Shown here in pieces: positions 1-9,769 of a stretch of DNA of 44,970 bases. This DNA is from Thermodesulfobacteriota bacterium (lineage in GTDB: Bacteria; Desulfobacterota; WTBG01; CAIYCZ01; CAIRTM01). A model generated the notes under the pieces. The model was given only the letters and a program-made list of their open reading frames with translations, searched no databases and was not told where the DNA came from. Positions within the stretch are counted from its first letter, which is position 1. Every line of letters begins with the position of its first letter. The stretch is taken from NCBI GenBank assembly GCA_028282925.1, contig JANQGV010000212.1, forward strand, positions 1-44,970. The letters run 5' to 3'. The translations under genes and the position numbers were made by a program.

Positions 1-2
1 AC

Positions 3-2822
3 GTGACCGCATCGGCCAGCGCAGTGTTTGGTGCGGCCACAATCGGAGTGCGGGGCAGCCCCACCGGTACCATTAAAATCCAGATTTCCTACACAACCGC
101 CGACGGCATCACCCAGGACCTTTTCGGCGGCGAACTTGAGGTGGAACTGACGGTTTTCGGTTCCCTGTTCTGGGGTTCCGTGAGCGGCGACCTGGGCAGT
201 ACCACCCTGGGACCCTACACCTTTGGCGACGATATCAGCTCGAGCCGCATTCCGGCGGACTACAGAAGAGCCCGGCAGTCGTCATCCGGCAAACAGTTCT
301 ACGCACGTACCAGTGTGGCCACCGATGCCGGCGGACGGCAGATTGCCGTCTATACAACCGATACCTCCAGCTCGGCAACCGCGGTCAACCCGGAAATAGC
401 CTGTACAATCAATACCGGCAGCGGCTGGAGCGCTGAAACCATGATTACCTCCAACAGTCTCTGGGAGCTTGATCCGGTAGTCACCTTCCTTTCAGGGGGT
501 ACGGCCCTGGCACTCTGGACCAGCAACGACGGCGCTCAATCGCTGTCGCAGTTGCATGAGATACTGGCCCACCAGGATATTGCCTATTCCTATTACAACG
601 GCAGCACATGGTCGGCTGAAGCCCCGGTCATTGATGATGCCGCGTCCGACGGTTCCGTAGACGTTGCCTACGACAGCTCCGCTAATACGGCCATGGCGGT
701 CTGGTTCCACAATGCCGATACGGGCAGCGATATCATGGACCGCAGCGGGTGGTCGGTGTATGCCGCAAAATTCGACGCTAGCGGACAGACCTGGTCAACC
801 CCGGAAGCGGTTGCCGGTACCGATGACACCCGGGCCGACTTTATGCCGGCGGTTGCAGCCGACGGCAGCGGCAACTATGTCTGTTTCTGGATTTCGGATG
901 CCGATGGTGAGCTCTTTACCGCCCTTGATGCGGTAACCGATGGTTCCAATGCAGATACCACCAACAAGGACTGTGATATCTATTATAGTGTGTATGACGG
1001 GTCCGACTGGTCGTCCTCACGCGCTTTTACCTCTTCGAACGACTATACCGAGCTGATGGTGGATGCCGCGGCAACCGGCACCGGACAGATTGCCGTTGTC
1101 TGGGTAGAGCGGGTAGGCACCCAGGATGATCTGTATCTGGCAACCTATACCCCCGGCTCCGATACTGTCGGCACGCCGGTCATGCTGGACACCGGTGCCT
1201 ACTTAATCGAAGATCCCCGGATATCTGTTGTGGGTACTACTGCAAAAGTCGTGTATCGCAAGCACAATGGCGCCGATGATGAACTGTACATGATTTCAGC
1301 CGACCTGTCACAGCTTGGTTCCTCGAAAAGGCTTGAGAGTACCCTGACAGCCGCACCGCAGCAGCTTACCCACAACGGTGGCAACAGTATGTGGCTTTCG
1401 GCTTCGGTATCATCTTCAGGAGATGTGCTGACCGGCTGGAGTTCTGCTCAGACCGCATCATCCGGAGATGCGGCGCTGGCCGTGGTGGGCGCAACACCGG
1501 GCGCAGCCCTTGCCGAACAGTATACGGAACAGGCGGCGGTGTTTGATAATGCCACCTATGCCGGCCTGGATATAGGGGTGGGGGTGCAGGTTTCCCGGGC
1601 AGGATCGTATGCGGTTGCCGCCGTGCTCACTGATAACGGTACGTCCGTTATCGCCCGTGCCCGGTCCGACAGTCAGACCCTTGCAATCGGCAGCCAGACA
1701 GTTACGGTTTCGTTTTCCGGGCGTGAGATCAGTGCTTCCGGCACTAACGGGCCGTACCGGGTTGCCGATATCGTGCTGCTGGATACCGGCCTGAGCCCGG
1801 TGGAAATCGACCGGGACGAAACCGGGTTTGAAACCGCAGCATACACCGCTGATCAGTTTATCCCGTCGCGGCTGACCACCGATAAAAAGGTCTACAGCAC
1901 TACCTCTTCCACCATGAAGATCAGCGTGGCCGATGAAAACGCCTCGGGCAGTGTCAGTGTTTTCGTGGAGAGTTCCTCCGCCGACAGCCCACTGTCCGTA
2001 ACCCTTACTGAAACAGATAGTGGTACCTTTGAAGGTTCCCTTGGCTTTGCAACCGGCCTGGGCGGCTCCAATACAATCAAAGTTGCCGACGGCGCAACCC
2101 TGATGCTGACCTATCTTGACGGCAGTGGAAAACAGTGGAACGCTGTTGCCGGCTGGAAAGAAAATGCCGACGATTATTATACCCTGACCATAGCAATAGA
2201 CCCGCCCGGCAGCGGTTCGGTTACGGCCGAGGGTATAGCATGCCCTGAAAACTGCTCCGAAACCTATGCCGCCGGTGAGTTGGTGACCATGCAGGCTGTA
2301 GCGGCGGATGGATATGTGTTCAGTGGTTGGGACAACGCAAGCTGTACCGGCGCGTTGAACTGTACCTTTACCATGGAAGGCGATGTTGTGGTAACCGCAC
2401 AATTTGCCTTGTCGGATAACGGGACCGGCCTGTGCCCGGCTGCGGCTGTTGCATCCGATAACAGCATGCTTATGCAAAACCTGTATTTTATCCGGGACTT
2501 CATGCTTGCCGGTGACGAACAGGGCACACAATGGGTGGCTGAGTATTATCAGCATGCGGCAGGCATGGCGAAACTGTTACGGAAAAATCCTCTGCTGCAA
2601 CAAAAAGCACGAAGCCTGCTCCTGCACCTGTTGCCGGTCTTTAAAAATATACGGGCCGGTAAACCGGTAATGCTTGCAAAACCGGCTTACCATGAGGGAT
2701 TGTCACTACTCAACGACATGATTCCGCTGGCAGACAAGAGTACCCGCAGGTATTTAGAATCGCTGCGCCGGGATATCCGTAACGGAGCACTGTTTGATAT
2801 GCTGGGTATTTCACAGCCGTAG
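3..2822 (+). CDS. Large exported beta-rich protein, probably 5'-truncated by the window edge; InlB/'bacterial repeat' domain and CFI-box-like C-terminal module
   Basis: Open from the window edge to TAG at about 2820; 'GSGSVTAEGIACPENCSETYAAGELVTMQAVAADGYVFSGWDNASC..FTMEGDVVVTAQF' is a classic bacterial-repeat motif; C-terminus 'LCPAAAVASDN...YFIRDFMLAGDEQGTQWVAEYYQ'. Confidence 0.75.
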   Translation: MTASASAVFGAATIGVRGSPTGTIKIQISYTTADGITQDLFGGELEVELTVFGSLFWGSVSGDLGSTTLGPYTFGDDISSSRIPADYRRARQSSSGKQFYARTSVATDAGGRQIAVYTTDTSSSATAVNPEIACTINTGSGWSAETMITSNSLWELDPVVTFLSGGTALALWTSNDGAQSLSQLHEILAHQDIAYSYYNGSTWSAEAPVIDDAASDGSVDVAYDSSANTAMAVWFHNADTGSDIMDRSGWSVYAAKFDASGQTWSTPEAVAGTDDTRADFMPAVAADGSGNYVCFWISDADGELFTALDAVTDGSNADTTNKDCDIYYSVYDGSDWSSSRAFTSSNDYTELMVDAAATGTGQIAVVWVERVGTQDDLYLATYTPGSDTVGTPVMLDTGAYLIEDPRISVVGTTAKVVYRKHNGADDELYMISADLSQLGSSKRLESTLTAAPQQLTHNGGNSMWLSASVSSSGDVLTGWSSAQTASSGDAALAVVGATPGAALAEQYTEQAAVFDNATYAGLDIGVGVQVSRAGSYAVAAVLTDNGTSVIARARSDSQTLAIGSQTVTVSFSGREISASGTNGPYRVADIVLLDTGLSPVEIDRDETGFETAAYTADQFIPSRLTTDKKVYSTTSSTMKISVADENASGSVSVFVESSSADSPLSVTLTETDSGTFEGSLGFATGLGGSNTIKVADGATLMLTYLDGSGKQWNAVAGWKENADDYYTLTIAIDPPGSGSVTAEGIACPENCSETYAAGELVTMQAVAADGYVFSGWDNASCTGALNCTFTMEGDVVVTAQFALSDNGTGLCPAAAVASDNSMLMQNLYFIRDFMLAGDEQGTQWVAEYYQHAAGMAKLLRKNPLLQQKARSLLLHLLPVFKNIRAGKPVMLAKPAYHEGLSLLNDMIPLADKSTRRYLESLRRDIRNGALFDMLGISQP

Positions 2823-2900
2823 GTGCATGCCGGTATCTAAGGGCGTATAACAACGGTAGTATAGCAGATACCTCAGGGGTCAATAGATCGGAGGTAGTGG

Positions 2901-3455
2901 ATGAAACGTATTGCATCACTGCTCGACAAACTGGCAAGTCCGTGGGTGCTTCTCACAACCTGCGTGGTCTTTTTCAGTTTTCCGTTTTATTTCCTGCCCC
3001 AGCACAAGGCCAATACCGCCGGCTACAGCGGAGATGCCGGCTTTATCGATCTCTGCTTCTTCCCTAAGCCCGACAGGATTTATGAAATCGCCGCGGCCTA
3101 TGGCAAGGAAGGACGCAAGGTGGCCATCCGCTCATGGTTCACCCTGGACATTATCTGGCCCCTTGTCTATTCGCTCTTCTTCCTGGTCTGTATCAACCTG
3201 TCTCTTGGTTATTCCCACGGCAGAAAGGCGGCGCTGCTGTCGCTTTTTGCGCTGCTTCCCATGGTGTTTGATTTCTGCGAAAACATGCTGGGCGTACTTA
3301 TCATGTCGGCCTACCCCGACCGCATGAACTTCACGGCACTGTACATGTCGCTTGCAAACGGGCTCAAGTGGCTGAGCTTCGGCCTTGTCGGCTGCCTGTT
3401 TGTATACGGGCTTGTCGCCGCACCGGTCAGGGCGTTGAAAGGGAAGCATAAATAA
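2901..3455 (+). CDS. Multi-pass membrane protein of unknown function
   Basis: SD-like ggaggtag before ATG; several hydrophobic segments; no overlapping competitor. Confidence 0.75.
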   Translation: MKRIASLLDKLASPWVLLTTCVVFFSFPFYFLPQHKANTAGYSGDAGFIDLCFFPKPDRIYEIAAAYGKEGRKVAIRSWFTLDIIWPLVYSLFFLVCINLSLGYSHGRKAALLSLFALLPMVFDFCENMLGVLIMSAYPDRMNFTALYMSLANGLKWLSFGLVGCLFVYGLVAAPVRALKGKHK

Positions 3456-3612
3456 TTATTCAAATCTCCCCATTGCTTTCCAACTCTTTAAATTCCCTAT
3501 AAAAATAGCCATTTGAAATGTATGACGATACTATATATTGTGGCCATACTTTGCTTGACATACAATCTGTATATATTTTATACTTCTTTAAATTATACAA
3601 CCCGGAATATCA

Positions 3613-4824
3613 ATGTCTGTATATAAAATACCTAAAAATTTTACAAAAGCCTTGATGGCCCGTGAGGAAGAAGCGGTTTACCATGCCCGTTCATCCGGGG
3701 TTTTATTGAAAAAGCGTACGCACCCTAAATTAATTGATTTGTTTTGTGGTGCGGGTGGGCTGACATTGGGGTTTACTGAGTTGTGCGGCCATAGTTTCAT
3801 TCCTGTCTGGGCAAACGACATGAACGAATATGCGGTTGAGACCTATAATGAAAATTTCGGCAAACATTGCGTGTATGGTGATATTAATGAGATACTCAAC
3901 AACCGTTCGATAAAAATCCCAAAAGCGGATATCGTAATCGGCGGCCCTCCATGCCAAGGATTCAGCCTTTTAAATAAAAATCGTGACGGGGACCCTCGTA
4001 AACAATTATGGCGTCCGTTTATGGATATTATTAAGCGCAGTGGTGCATCTATTTTCGTAATGGAAAATGTGCCTCAATTGTTGAATTCATTTGAGCATGG
4101 CGAAATCATAGAATCTGCTCGTGATATGGGGTTTGAAACCGTTGACGATGTATTATGTGCTGCAGATTACGGTGTTCCACAGAAAAGATATCGGGCATTC
4201 ATTATCGGTTGTAATTATAAAAACCCTGGTTCGGTTTTTCCTCCTAAGAAGACACATTACAATCCCAACAACGGTTATTCTCCAGGATTGATTGAGGAAC
4301 TGGATGATTTTGTTTTAAACCCACTACCATGGGCAACAGTTAGGGACTATATTGAAGACCTTGACCCCCCGGTCGGTACGGAGATTAGAAATGATGTGCC
4401 TCCCTATGATCTGCATTTTGGAAGAACCCCGACCGAATTGTCGAAAAAAAGATACAGGGCTATTCCTAAAGAAGGCATGAATCGTTTTGATCTCCAAAAA
4501 AGAGCACCGGACCTGACTCCCGACTGTTGGATAAGAAAAAAATCAGGCGGTACGGATTTGTTCGGGAGGCTTTGGTGGGATCGTCCCTCCCTAACAATTC
4601 GTACCGAGTTCTTCAAGCCCGAAAAGGGACGCTATCTCCACCCGAAACAACATCGCCCTATTACCCATAGAGAAGCGGCACGTTTTCAAAGTTTTCCCGA
4701 CAATTTTGTTTTTACAGGCTCTAAAATAGAGATTGCGAAGCAGATCGGTAATGCGGTGCCTCCGTTGCTTGCTGCCAGGGTTGCGGATACCGTTTATTCC
4801 TTATGGTTGTCGAAACCGGACTAA
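3613..4824 (+). CDS. DNA (cytosine-5-)-methyltransferase
   Basis: Motifs LIDLFCGAGGLTLGF (I), GGPPCQGFS (IV), ENVPQLL (VI), GVPQKRYRAFIIG (VIII), QIGNAVPP (X). Confidence 0.97.
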   Translation: MSVYKIPKNFTKALMAREEEAVYHARSSGVLLKKRTHPKLIDLFCGAGGLTLGFTELCGHSFIPVWANDMNEYAVETYNENFGKHCVYGDINEILNNRSIKIPKADIVIGGPPCQGFSLLNKNRDGDPRKQLWRPFMDIIKRSGASIFVMENVPQLLNSFEHGEIIESARDMGFETVDDVLCAADYGVPQKRYRAFIIGCNYKNPGSVFPPKKTHYNPNNGYSPGLIEELDDFVLNPLPWATVRDYIEDLDPPVGTEIRNDVPPYDLHFGRTPTELSKKRYRAIPKEGMNRFDLQKRAPDLTPDCWIRKKSGGTDLFGRLWWDRPSLTIRTEFFKPEKGRYLHPKQHRPITHREAARFQSFPDNFVFTGSKIEIAKQIGNAVPPLLAARVADTVYSLWLSKPD

Positions 4825-4825
4825 A

Positions 4826-5236
4826 ATGGCCGACGTTTTTTCAAAAGAAAAACGAAGCGAGATTATGTCTCGCATCAAAGGGGGCAATACAAAGCCGGAA
4901 CTGATCGTTCGTTCACTTCTACATCGATTAGGATATCGATTTCGACTCCACAGAAAAGACTTACCCGGAAAACCCGATATTGTTTTGCCTCGCCATAAAA
5001 AAGTCGTTTTTGTCAATGGGTGTTTCTGGCACGGACATGAAGGGTGCAAGCGTTCATCAATCCCTTCGAGTAATACGGAGTTTTGGGAAACTAAAATAAA
5101 GAAAAACATTGAACGCGACAAAACAAAAATACGTGAACTTAAACGGCTGGGATGGAAAGTGTTGATAATTTGGCAATGTCGTATCAAAGATACGGACAAA
5201 GTGATTGCAACACTTGAGAAATTCATGAATTCATAA
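4826..5236 (+). CDS. vsr: Very short patch repair (Vsr) endonuclease
   Basis: 'MSRIKGGNTKPELIVRSLLHRLGYRFRLHRKDLPGKPDIVLPRHKKVVFVNGCFWHGHEGC'; start placed at the ATG 2 nt after the methyltransferase stop rather than the ORF-track start 4733. Confidence 0.95.
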   Translation: MADVFSKEKRSEIMSRIKGGNTKPELIVRSLLHRLGYRFRLHRKDLPGKPDIVLPRHKKVVFVNGCFWHGHEGCKRSSIPSSNTEFWETKIKKNIERDKTKIRELKRLGWKVLIIWQCRIKDTDKVIATLEKFMNS

Positions 5237-5253
5237 AGGAGCTTGAGTATCTA

Positions 5254-6195
5254 ATGCCAAGGCGCTTTAAACAAAAGTCTTCGGATGACATACGTATCGA
5301 GTTGATTGCTCTTTTAACGGATTTTGAGAAAGAACTCCAAAAAGATGATTTGCGCAGCAAAGTGCTTTCGTTGATCCCGGCGTTTCATCTTATTCGTGAT
5401 TTGGGTTGTTCTTTGATCCCTAAAGAAGGTAATTCGGCTGCACGTAACCGCATATTATATTATTTTCAAAAATATCCACGAACAATTATCAGCTGTGACG
5501 AACTGATGGTTGTGGCAGGTATCAGCGAATGGGCCAGGCGATTGAGAGAATTACGAGTGCAGTTCGGTTGGTCGATTATTAATGGTATTACCGCAAAAGA
5601 GATGCTTGAGCAGGATGAATTCCCTCTGGATAATGTCGACGTTGCTTCAATGGGGCCGGACGATTATTTGCTTTTAAAAGAAGAGCAGGACCGAGACGCA
5701 GCATTGCGATGGAATGTTGCCAATGAGATAAGAAGGAGCAACACCGGAGTAAGAAACAAACTATTGGACTTTTTTCGAAAAAATATCGGTCAAAGTATCA
5801 CCGGGGAAGAACTGCGCTATGTTGCCAACAACAGAACCGAATGGGCACGCAGGGTCCGAGAGCTTAGAACCGAATACGGCTGGCCGATTGTTACAAAAAA
5901 TACCGGCAGACCCGGTTTGCCTGTCGGTGTATATGTGCTTGAACAAGACCGGCAAAGCCCCGCTCACGACCGCAAAATTCCCGACCCCATTCGGAGGGCT
6001 GTTTTGGTTAGAGATCAATACAGATGCCAAAACGAAAATTGCGCTTGGACGCATGATATGTGGAACCCTTCAGACCCGCGATTTTTGGAACTTCATCATA
6101 TTAAGCCCCATGCAAAGGGGGGCGATAACAGTGCGGAGAATTTGATCACATTATGCACGGTCTGCCATGATGTAATTCATAGCAATAAAAAGTGA
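5254..6195 (+). CDS. HNH endonuclease with two tandem helical DNA-binding-like repeats; candidate cognate restriction enzyme
   Basis: C-terminal HNH ('RDQYRCQNENCAW...LELHHIKPHAKGGDNSAENLITLCTVCHDVIH'); internal duplication 'EWARRLRELRVQFGWSI' / 'EWARRVRELRTEYGWPI'. Confidence 0.88.
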   Translation: MPRRFKQKSSDDIRIELIALLTDFEKELQKDDLRSKVLSLIPAFHLIRDLGCSLIPKEGNSAARNRILYYFQKYPRTIISCDELMVVAGISEWARRLRELRVQFGWSIINGITAKEMLEQDEFPLDNVDVASMGPDDYLLLKEEQDRDAALRWNVANEIRRSNTGVRNKLLDFFRKNIGQSITGEELRYVANNRTEWARRVRELRTEYGWPIVTKNTGRPGLPVGVYVLEQDRQSPAHDRKIPDPIRRAVLVRDQYRCQNENCAWTHDMWNPSDPRFLELHHIKPHAKGGDNSAENLITLCTVCHDVIHSNKK

Positions 6196-6360
6196 GTCTT
6201 TATATGTGGAGTTGTCATAAGCTATAACAAGAATGATGATTTCCCGGACCGCTTGTGTTCCGTTTTGCAGAGGATTTTTTTATTGCAGTGAAAAATCGGG
6301 GCACTATTAAAAGGTAAAATAAGCCTATGTTCCAGGCATTGAAAAGCTGGAGAAATAGCT

Positions 6361-6756
6361 ATGAAACGAAAAAACAAGAAGTCCTTGAATGCGGACTTTG
6401 ATGCAAAAATATTGAAAACTGCACGTCAGGTAGCTGATGCTTACGATATTGTTCTCCGGTTTGAGGACGGCGAGTGGATCGGCCATGCACTGGAATATCC
6501 TGAAGCCATCGGCACCGGCAAAACGCCGACAGCCTGTACCAAGGCAATACGCGAAGTTGCTGTTTCAGGCCTTGCCGTCATGCTTGAAATGGGTGAAACC
6601 CCTCCTGCTCCCGCCCGTCAGGGTATTCGTTCGGAACAGGTTAATATCCGCGTTACTGTCGAGGAAAAGGCCATTCTGGAAGCAACCGCCAAACAGCGTG
6701 GTTTTCGGGGCCTCTCCGACTTTATCCGGTCTGAAGCTCTAACGTCTTTGCGATAA
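6361..6756 (+). CDS. HicB-like protein with C-terminal ribbon-helix-helix segment (orphan antitoxin-like)
   Basis: 'YDIVLRFEDGEWIGHALEYPEAIGTGKTPTACTKAIREVAVSGLAVMLEMG' plus 'QVNIRVTVEEKAILEATAKQRGFRGLSDFIRSEAL'. Confidence 0.75.
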   Translation: MKRKNKKSLNADFDAKILKTARQVADAYDIVLRFEDGEWIGHALEYPEAIGTGKTPTACTKAIREVAVSGLAVMLEMGETPPAPARQGIRSEQVNIRVTVEEKAILEATAKQRGFRGLSDFIRSEALTSLR

Positions 6757-6814
6757 CCAAGGAAGAAAAAGATGAACACCTTTTAAAAAGGTACACTAAT
6801 ATTTTGGTTTGGTT

Positions 6815-6850
6815 AGGCCCCCTGTATGTATTGGGGGCTTTTTTTGTTTT
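6815..6850 (+). terminator. Intrinsic terminator downstream of the HicB-like gene
   Basis: aggccccctgtatgtattgggggcttttttttg: GC stem followed by a T tract. Confidence 0.75.
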
Positions 6851-6976
6851 TGAAGAAGGACTTTCAGCTTTACCCTTGAGGCTGAACTGAAAAAATATCT
6901 GGCAATGATGCGGGGCAGGGGTGTAGGATAAAGGGGTAGTGCTGGTCATAATATTTAAATAAAAGAAGGAGGAGGT

Positions 6977-7576
6977 ATGAGACCGCAAAAGAAGAAATCG
7001 CAAGCCGCTATCCGTAAAGACATAATCGCGTTTCTGGATGCAACCTCGGGGCAGGTGGACCCCAAACCCGGGAAGCACAGTTGCGGCATACGGCACCGTA
7101 ATGCGCTGGTGCTGGCAACCTACGGGGGTAAAAAACCACGGGCAACGGTATTGGAGTTTTTCAATGAGGGCATGACCATTTATATATTCGGCGAGCCGGG
7201 CGGAAAGATTGCCAACATCAAGCGCAACCCGGAGGTGTCGGCGGTGGTGTATGAGCAGCCCCTGGATCACGGGGCCTACCAGAAGAGCCTTCAGCTTTTT
7301 GGAACCGCCGAACTGATAACGGTGCGGAACAACCCGCGTCTGTTTCGGGCTAAGATCCGCAAGTGGGGGATGCAGAATGTGGGCCGGAAGATATTCTCAC
7401 CCATGCTGAAAGGCAAAAATCTGCCGGAAAAAGAGATTGAGGCAATGCTGAAAAAGGGGATTGAATCGCTCAACCTGATTAAGATAACGTCTGAGCATGT
7501 GATTTTGAGGGAATGGAACCCCGATTTTACCATGAATAGATACGACTGGAAAAAGGCCGCCCCAAAAAAAGGATAG
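6977..7576 (+). CDS. Pyridoxamine 5'-phosphate oxidase-like (FMN-binding split-barrel) protein
   Basis: 'RHRNALVLATYGGKKPRATVLEFFNEGMTIYIFGEPGGKIANIKRNPEVSAVVYE'; SD aaggaggaggt. Confidence 0.8.
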   Translation: MRPQKKKSQAAIRKDIIAFLDATSGQVDPKPGKHSCGIRHRNALVLATYGGKKPRATVLEFFNEGMTIYIFGEPGGKIANIKRNPEVSAVVYEQPLDHGAYQKSLQLFGTAELITVRNNPRLFRAKIRKWGMQNVGRKIFSPMLKGKNLPEKEIEAMLKKGIESLNLIKITSEHVILREWNPDFTMNRYDWKKAAPKKG

Positions 7577-7645
7577 GGCCTTGACAGGGGGCACAAGTGC
7601 TACTATGCTTTACAGTGAGTGTGGAGAGCATATGAGGGCACCATA

Positions 7646-7993
7646 ATGTCCCGATCATTTCGCAGCAAGCCACGATTGCGCTGGCCCAAAAAGACCGGTT
7701 CCGATAAGTCGGTTGAAGAAGCAGTGCGGGAGATGCGGCAGAACACCGCAGCGGCCGGCGAGGGCTACCGTGAGCGGTCGCTGAAGCTGCACGGCCTGAT
7801 ATGCGCCAAGTGTGGGCGTGAATTTGAGTATGCCAACAAGCACCTTCTGACGGTGCATCATAAAGACGGAAACCACCATAATAATCCCTCCGACGGCTCC
7901 AACTGGGAAAACCTGTGTGTGTACTGCCACGACGATGAACACAGCCGGGGCCTGCTTGGAGACTATCTGAGCAGCGAACCAGACAAAAAATAA
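7646..7993 (+). CDS. YajD-like HNH nuclease
   Basis: 'CAKCGREFEYANKHLLTVHHKDGNHHNNPSDGSNWENLCVYCHDDEHSRG'; start chosen at internal ATG 7646. Confidence 0.88.
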   Translation: MSRSFRSKPRLRWPKKTGSDKSVEEAVREMRQNTAAAGEGYRERSLKLHGLICAKCGREFEYANKHLLTVHHKDGNHHNNPSDGSNWENLCVYCHDDEHSRGLLGDYLSSEPDKK

Positions 7994-8077
7994 CACCTGC
8001 AGGAACACGGTGTCATGCTGCCGGAGTGACAACAGGACGGCAGCGGTGTATCAGGTGTAAAACATATGGGGAATGTT

Positions 8078-9574
8078 ATGAGACTACATTTTCTGATGGT
8101 AGTGGGTATCCTTGTTCTGCTGTGTGAAGCGGTGAGTGCCGCAGGGCCGGACTATACCATCGAGCTCGACTGTTCCCGGGTGAACGGCACCATCAAGTCT
8201 TTTGCCCATATCAACTGCGGCCCCCTGCCCAATCCCGACGTTGATAATGCTACGGATCTTACCCGGCAGTACCGGGAAGTCGGTATCAGCATGGTGCGCA
8301 ACCATGACTTTTCAGGGCCAACGGATGTGAGCTGGATTTTCCCCGACTGGGAGGCCGACCCCTCGCTTGAGTCGAGCTATGACTTCAGCGTCAGCGACAC
8401 CTATATTACCGCCATTGTTGAATCCGGGGCCGAAGTGTTTTTCCGACTGGGAGAGCGCGCCTCTACCGATGAAGCCCTGCGGCAGCCGCCGCCCGATTTT
8501 GATACCTGGGCCGAGGTGTGCAAACACATTGTAATGCACTATAACGAGGGGTGGGCCGACGGCTACCAGTACGGCATTACCTACTGGGAGGTGTGGAATG
8601 AGCCCGACCTTGAAGGGTTCTGGACCGGGACAGCCGAGCAGTATTACGAGATGTACCGTAAAACGGCCCAGACACTGAAAGCCCATGATCCATCTCTTAA
8701 GGTTGGCGGACCGTGTACCTCGTCCATAACCGACGAGCGGTTCACAAAAGGATTTCTGGACTATGTAACACAAAACAATGTGCCCCTTGATTTCTATTCG
8801 TGGCACCGCTATGCCGACACCCCCAACCAGCTCTACCTGGAGGCGCGGGCGGTGCGCGATATGCTGGATTCCTACGGAATGACCGAGTGTGAAAACATCA
8901 ATACCGAATGGAACATTAATCTCTTTCTTCCCCAGCGCGACAACGACAATGCCAAGAACGCGGCATTCACGGCCTGCAGCCTGACGGCGTTCCAGGATGC
9001 CGGCATTGATGCCGCCCTGCGTTACCGCGGAACCCAGGGCGACAGCGCTCTTGCCAGGATGATCGGGCTCGACCTCAGCCTTTTCACGGTGGACGGTACC
9101 TACAAGCGTCCGGCCCTTTCCTATCTGGCAATGCAGCACCTGGCGCAGGACAGCCCGGTGCGTATCGCAACCCCTGCCATGGATGCCGCACAGGGGATAA
9201 CCTGGCTGGCCGGGAAAAGTGCGGATAATTCTACGGTGACCGTTTTGATCAGCAACTATGATGCGGCGGACGCAACCTGTTCGCTGTCTGTCGGCAGCTT
9301 GCCATGGCAGGGGGAATACACTGCTGCACACTATCTCATTGACGAGCACCACCACTTTAAAAAGGTGGAACAAACCACGGAAAGCGGGTCGTTGTATTCC
9401 GCAACAGTTGCTGTGCACAGGAACTCGGTGCTGCTGGTGCGGCTTACTACCACGGAGGTGCTGCCGGCAGAAGGTCCCGAGGTGGCCGAGATACCGCCGG
9501 TGCTCCAAATGCCGATATTCGACGGGCTGTTCAGATTGCTGTCGTATTGGCTGCTGGTGTCGATATTCGGCTGA
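8078..9574 (+). CDS. Exported glycoside hydrolase, GH39/beta-xylosidase-like
   Basis: Signal peptide 'MRLHFLMVVGILVLLCEAVSAAG'; 'YWEVWNEPDLEGFWTGT' with catalytic-type NEP, 'INTEWNIN', 'FYSWHRY'. Confidence 0.85.
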   Translation: MRLHFLMVVGILVLLCEAVSAAGPDYTIELDCSRVNGTIKSFAHINCGPLPNPDVDNATDLTRQYREVGISMVRNHDFSGPTDVSWIFPDWEADPSLESSYDFSVSDTYITAIVESGAEVFFRLGERASTDEALRQPPPDFDTWAEVCKHIVMHYNEGWADGYQYGITYWEVWNEPDLEGFWTGTAEQYYEMYRKTAQTLKAHDPSLKVGGPCTSSITDERFTKGFLDYVTQNNVPLDFYSWHRYADTPNQLYLEARAVRDMLDSYGMTECENINTEWNINLFLPQRDNDNAKNAAFTACSLTAFQDAGIDAALRYRGTQGDSALARMIGLDLSLFTVDGTYKRPALSYLAMQHLAQDSPVRIATPAMDAAQGITWLAGKSADNSTVTVLISNYDAADATCSLSVGSLPWQGEYTAAHYLIDEHHHFKKVEQTTESGSLYSATVAVHRNSVLLVRLTTTEVLPAEGPEVAEIPPVLQMPIFDGLFRLLSYWLLVSIFG

Positions 9575-9769
9575 TTTTCGACCTGTTTTTTATCGGGACA
9601 ACTACTCTTGACAAACACGCCCCGGTAGATAATATAGTATATGAGGTAAATAACTCAGTATCGAATGATTATCAGGGCTGGTACCAAACAGTGTGTTTTG
9701 ATATAACCATCCTCTTGTAACGCACAGAAAAATCATCACAAATTAACTTCACGGCTTGGGGCGGTGAGT

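Noticed and set aside
1458-2555. 365-aa minus-strand ORF
   Set aside because: Shadow ORF antisense to the large exported protein; composition is codon-mirror, no recognisable domain.
8312-9508. 398-aa minus-strand ORF
   Set aside because: Antisense to the glycoside hydrolase with clear GH motifs; mirror artefact.
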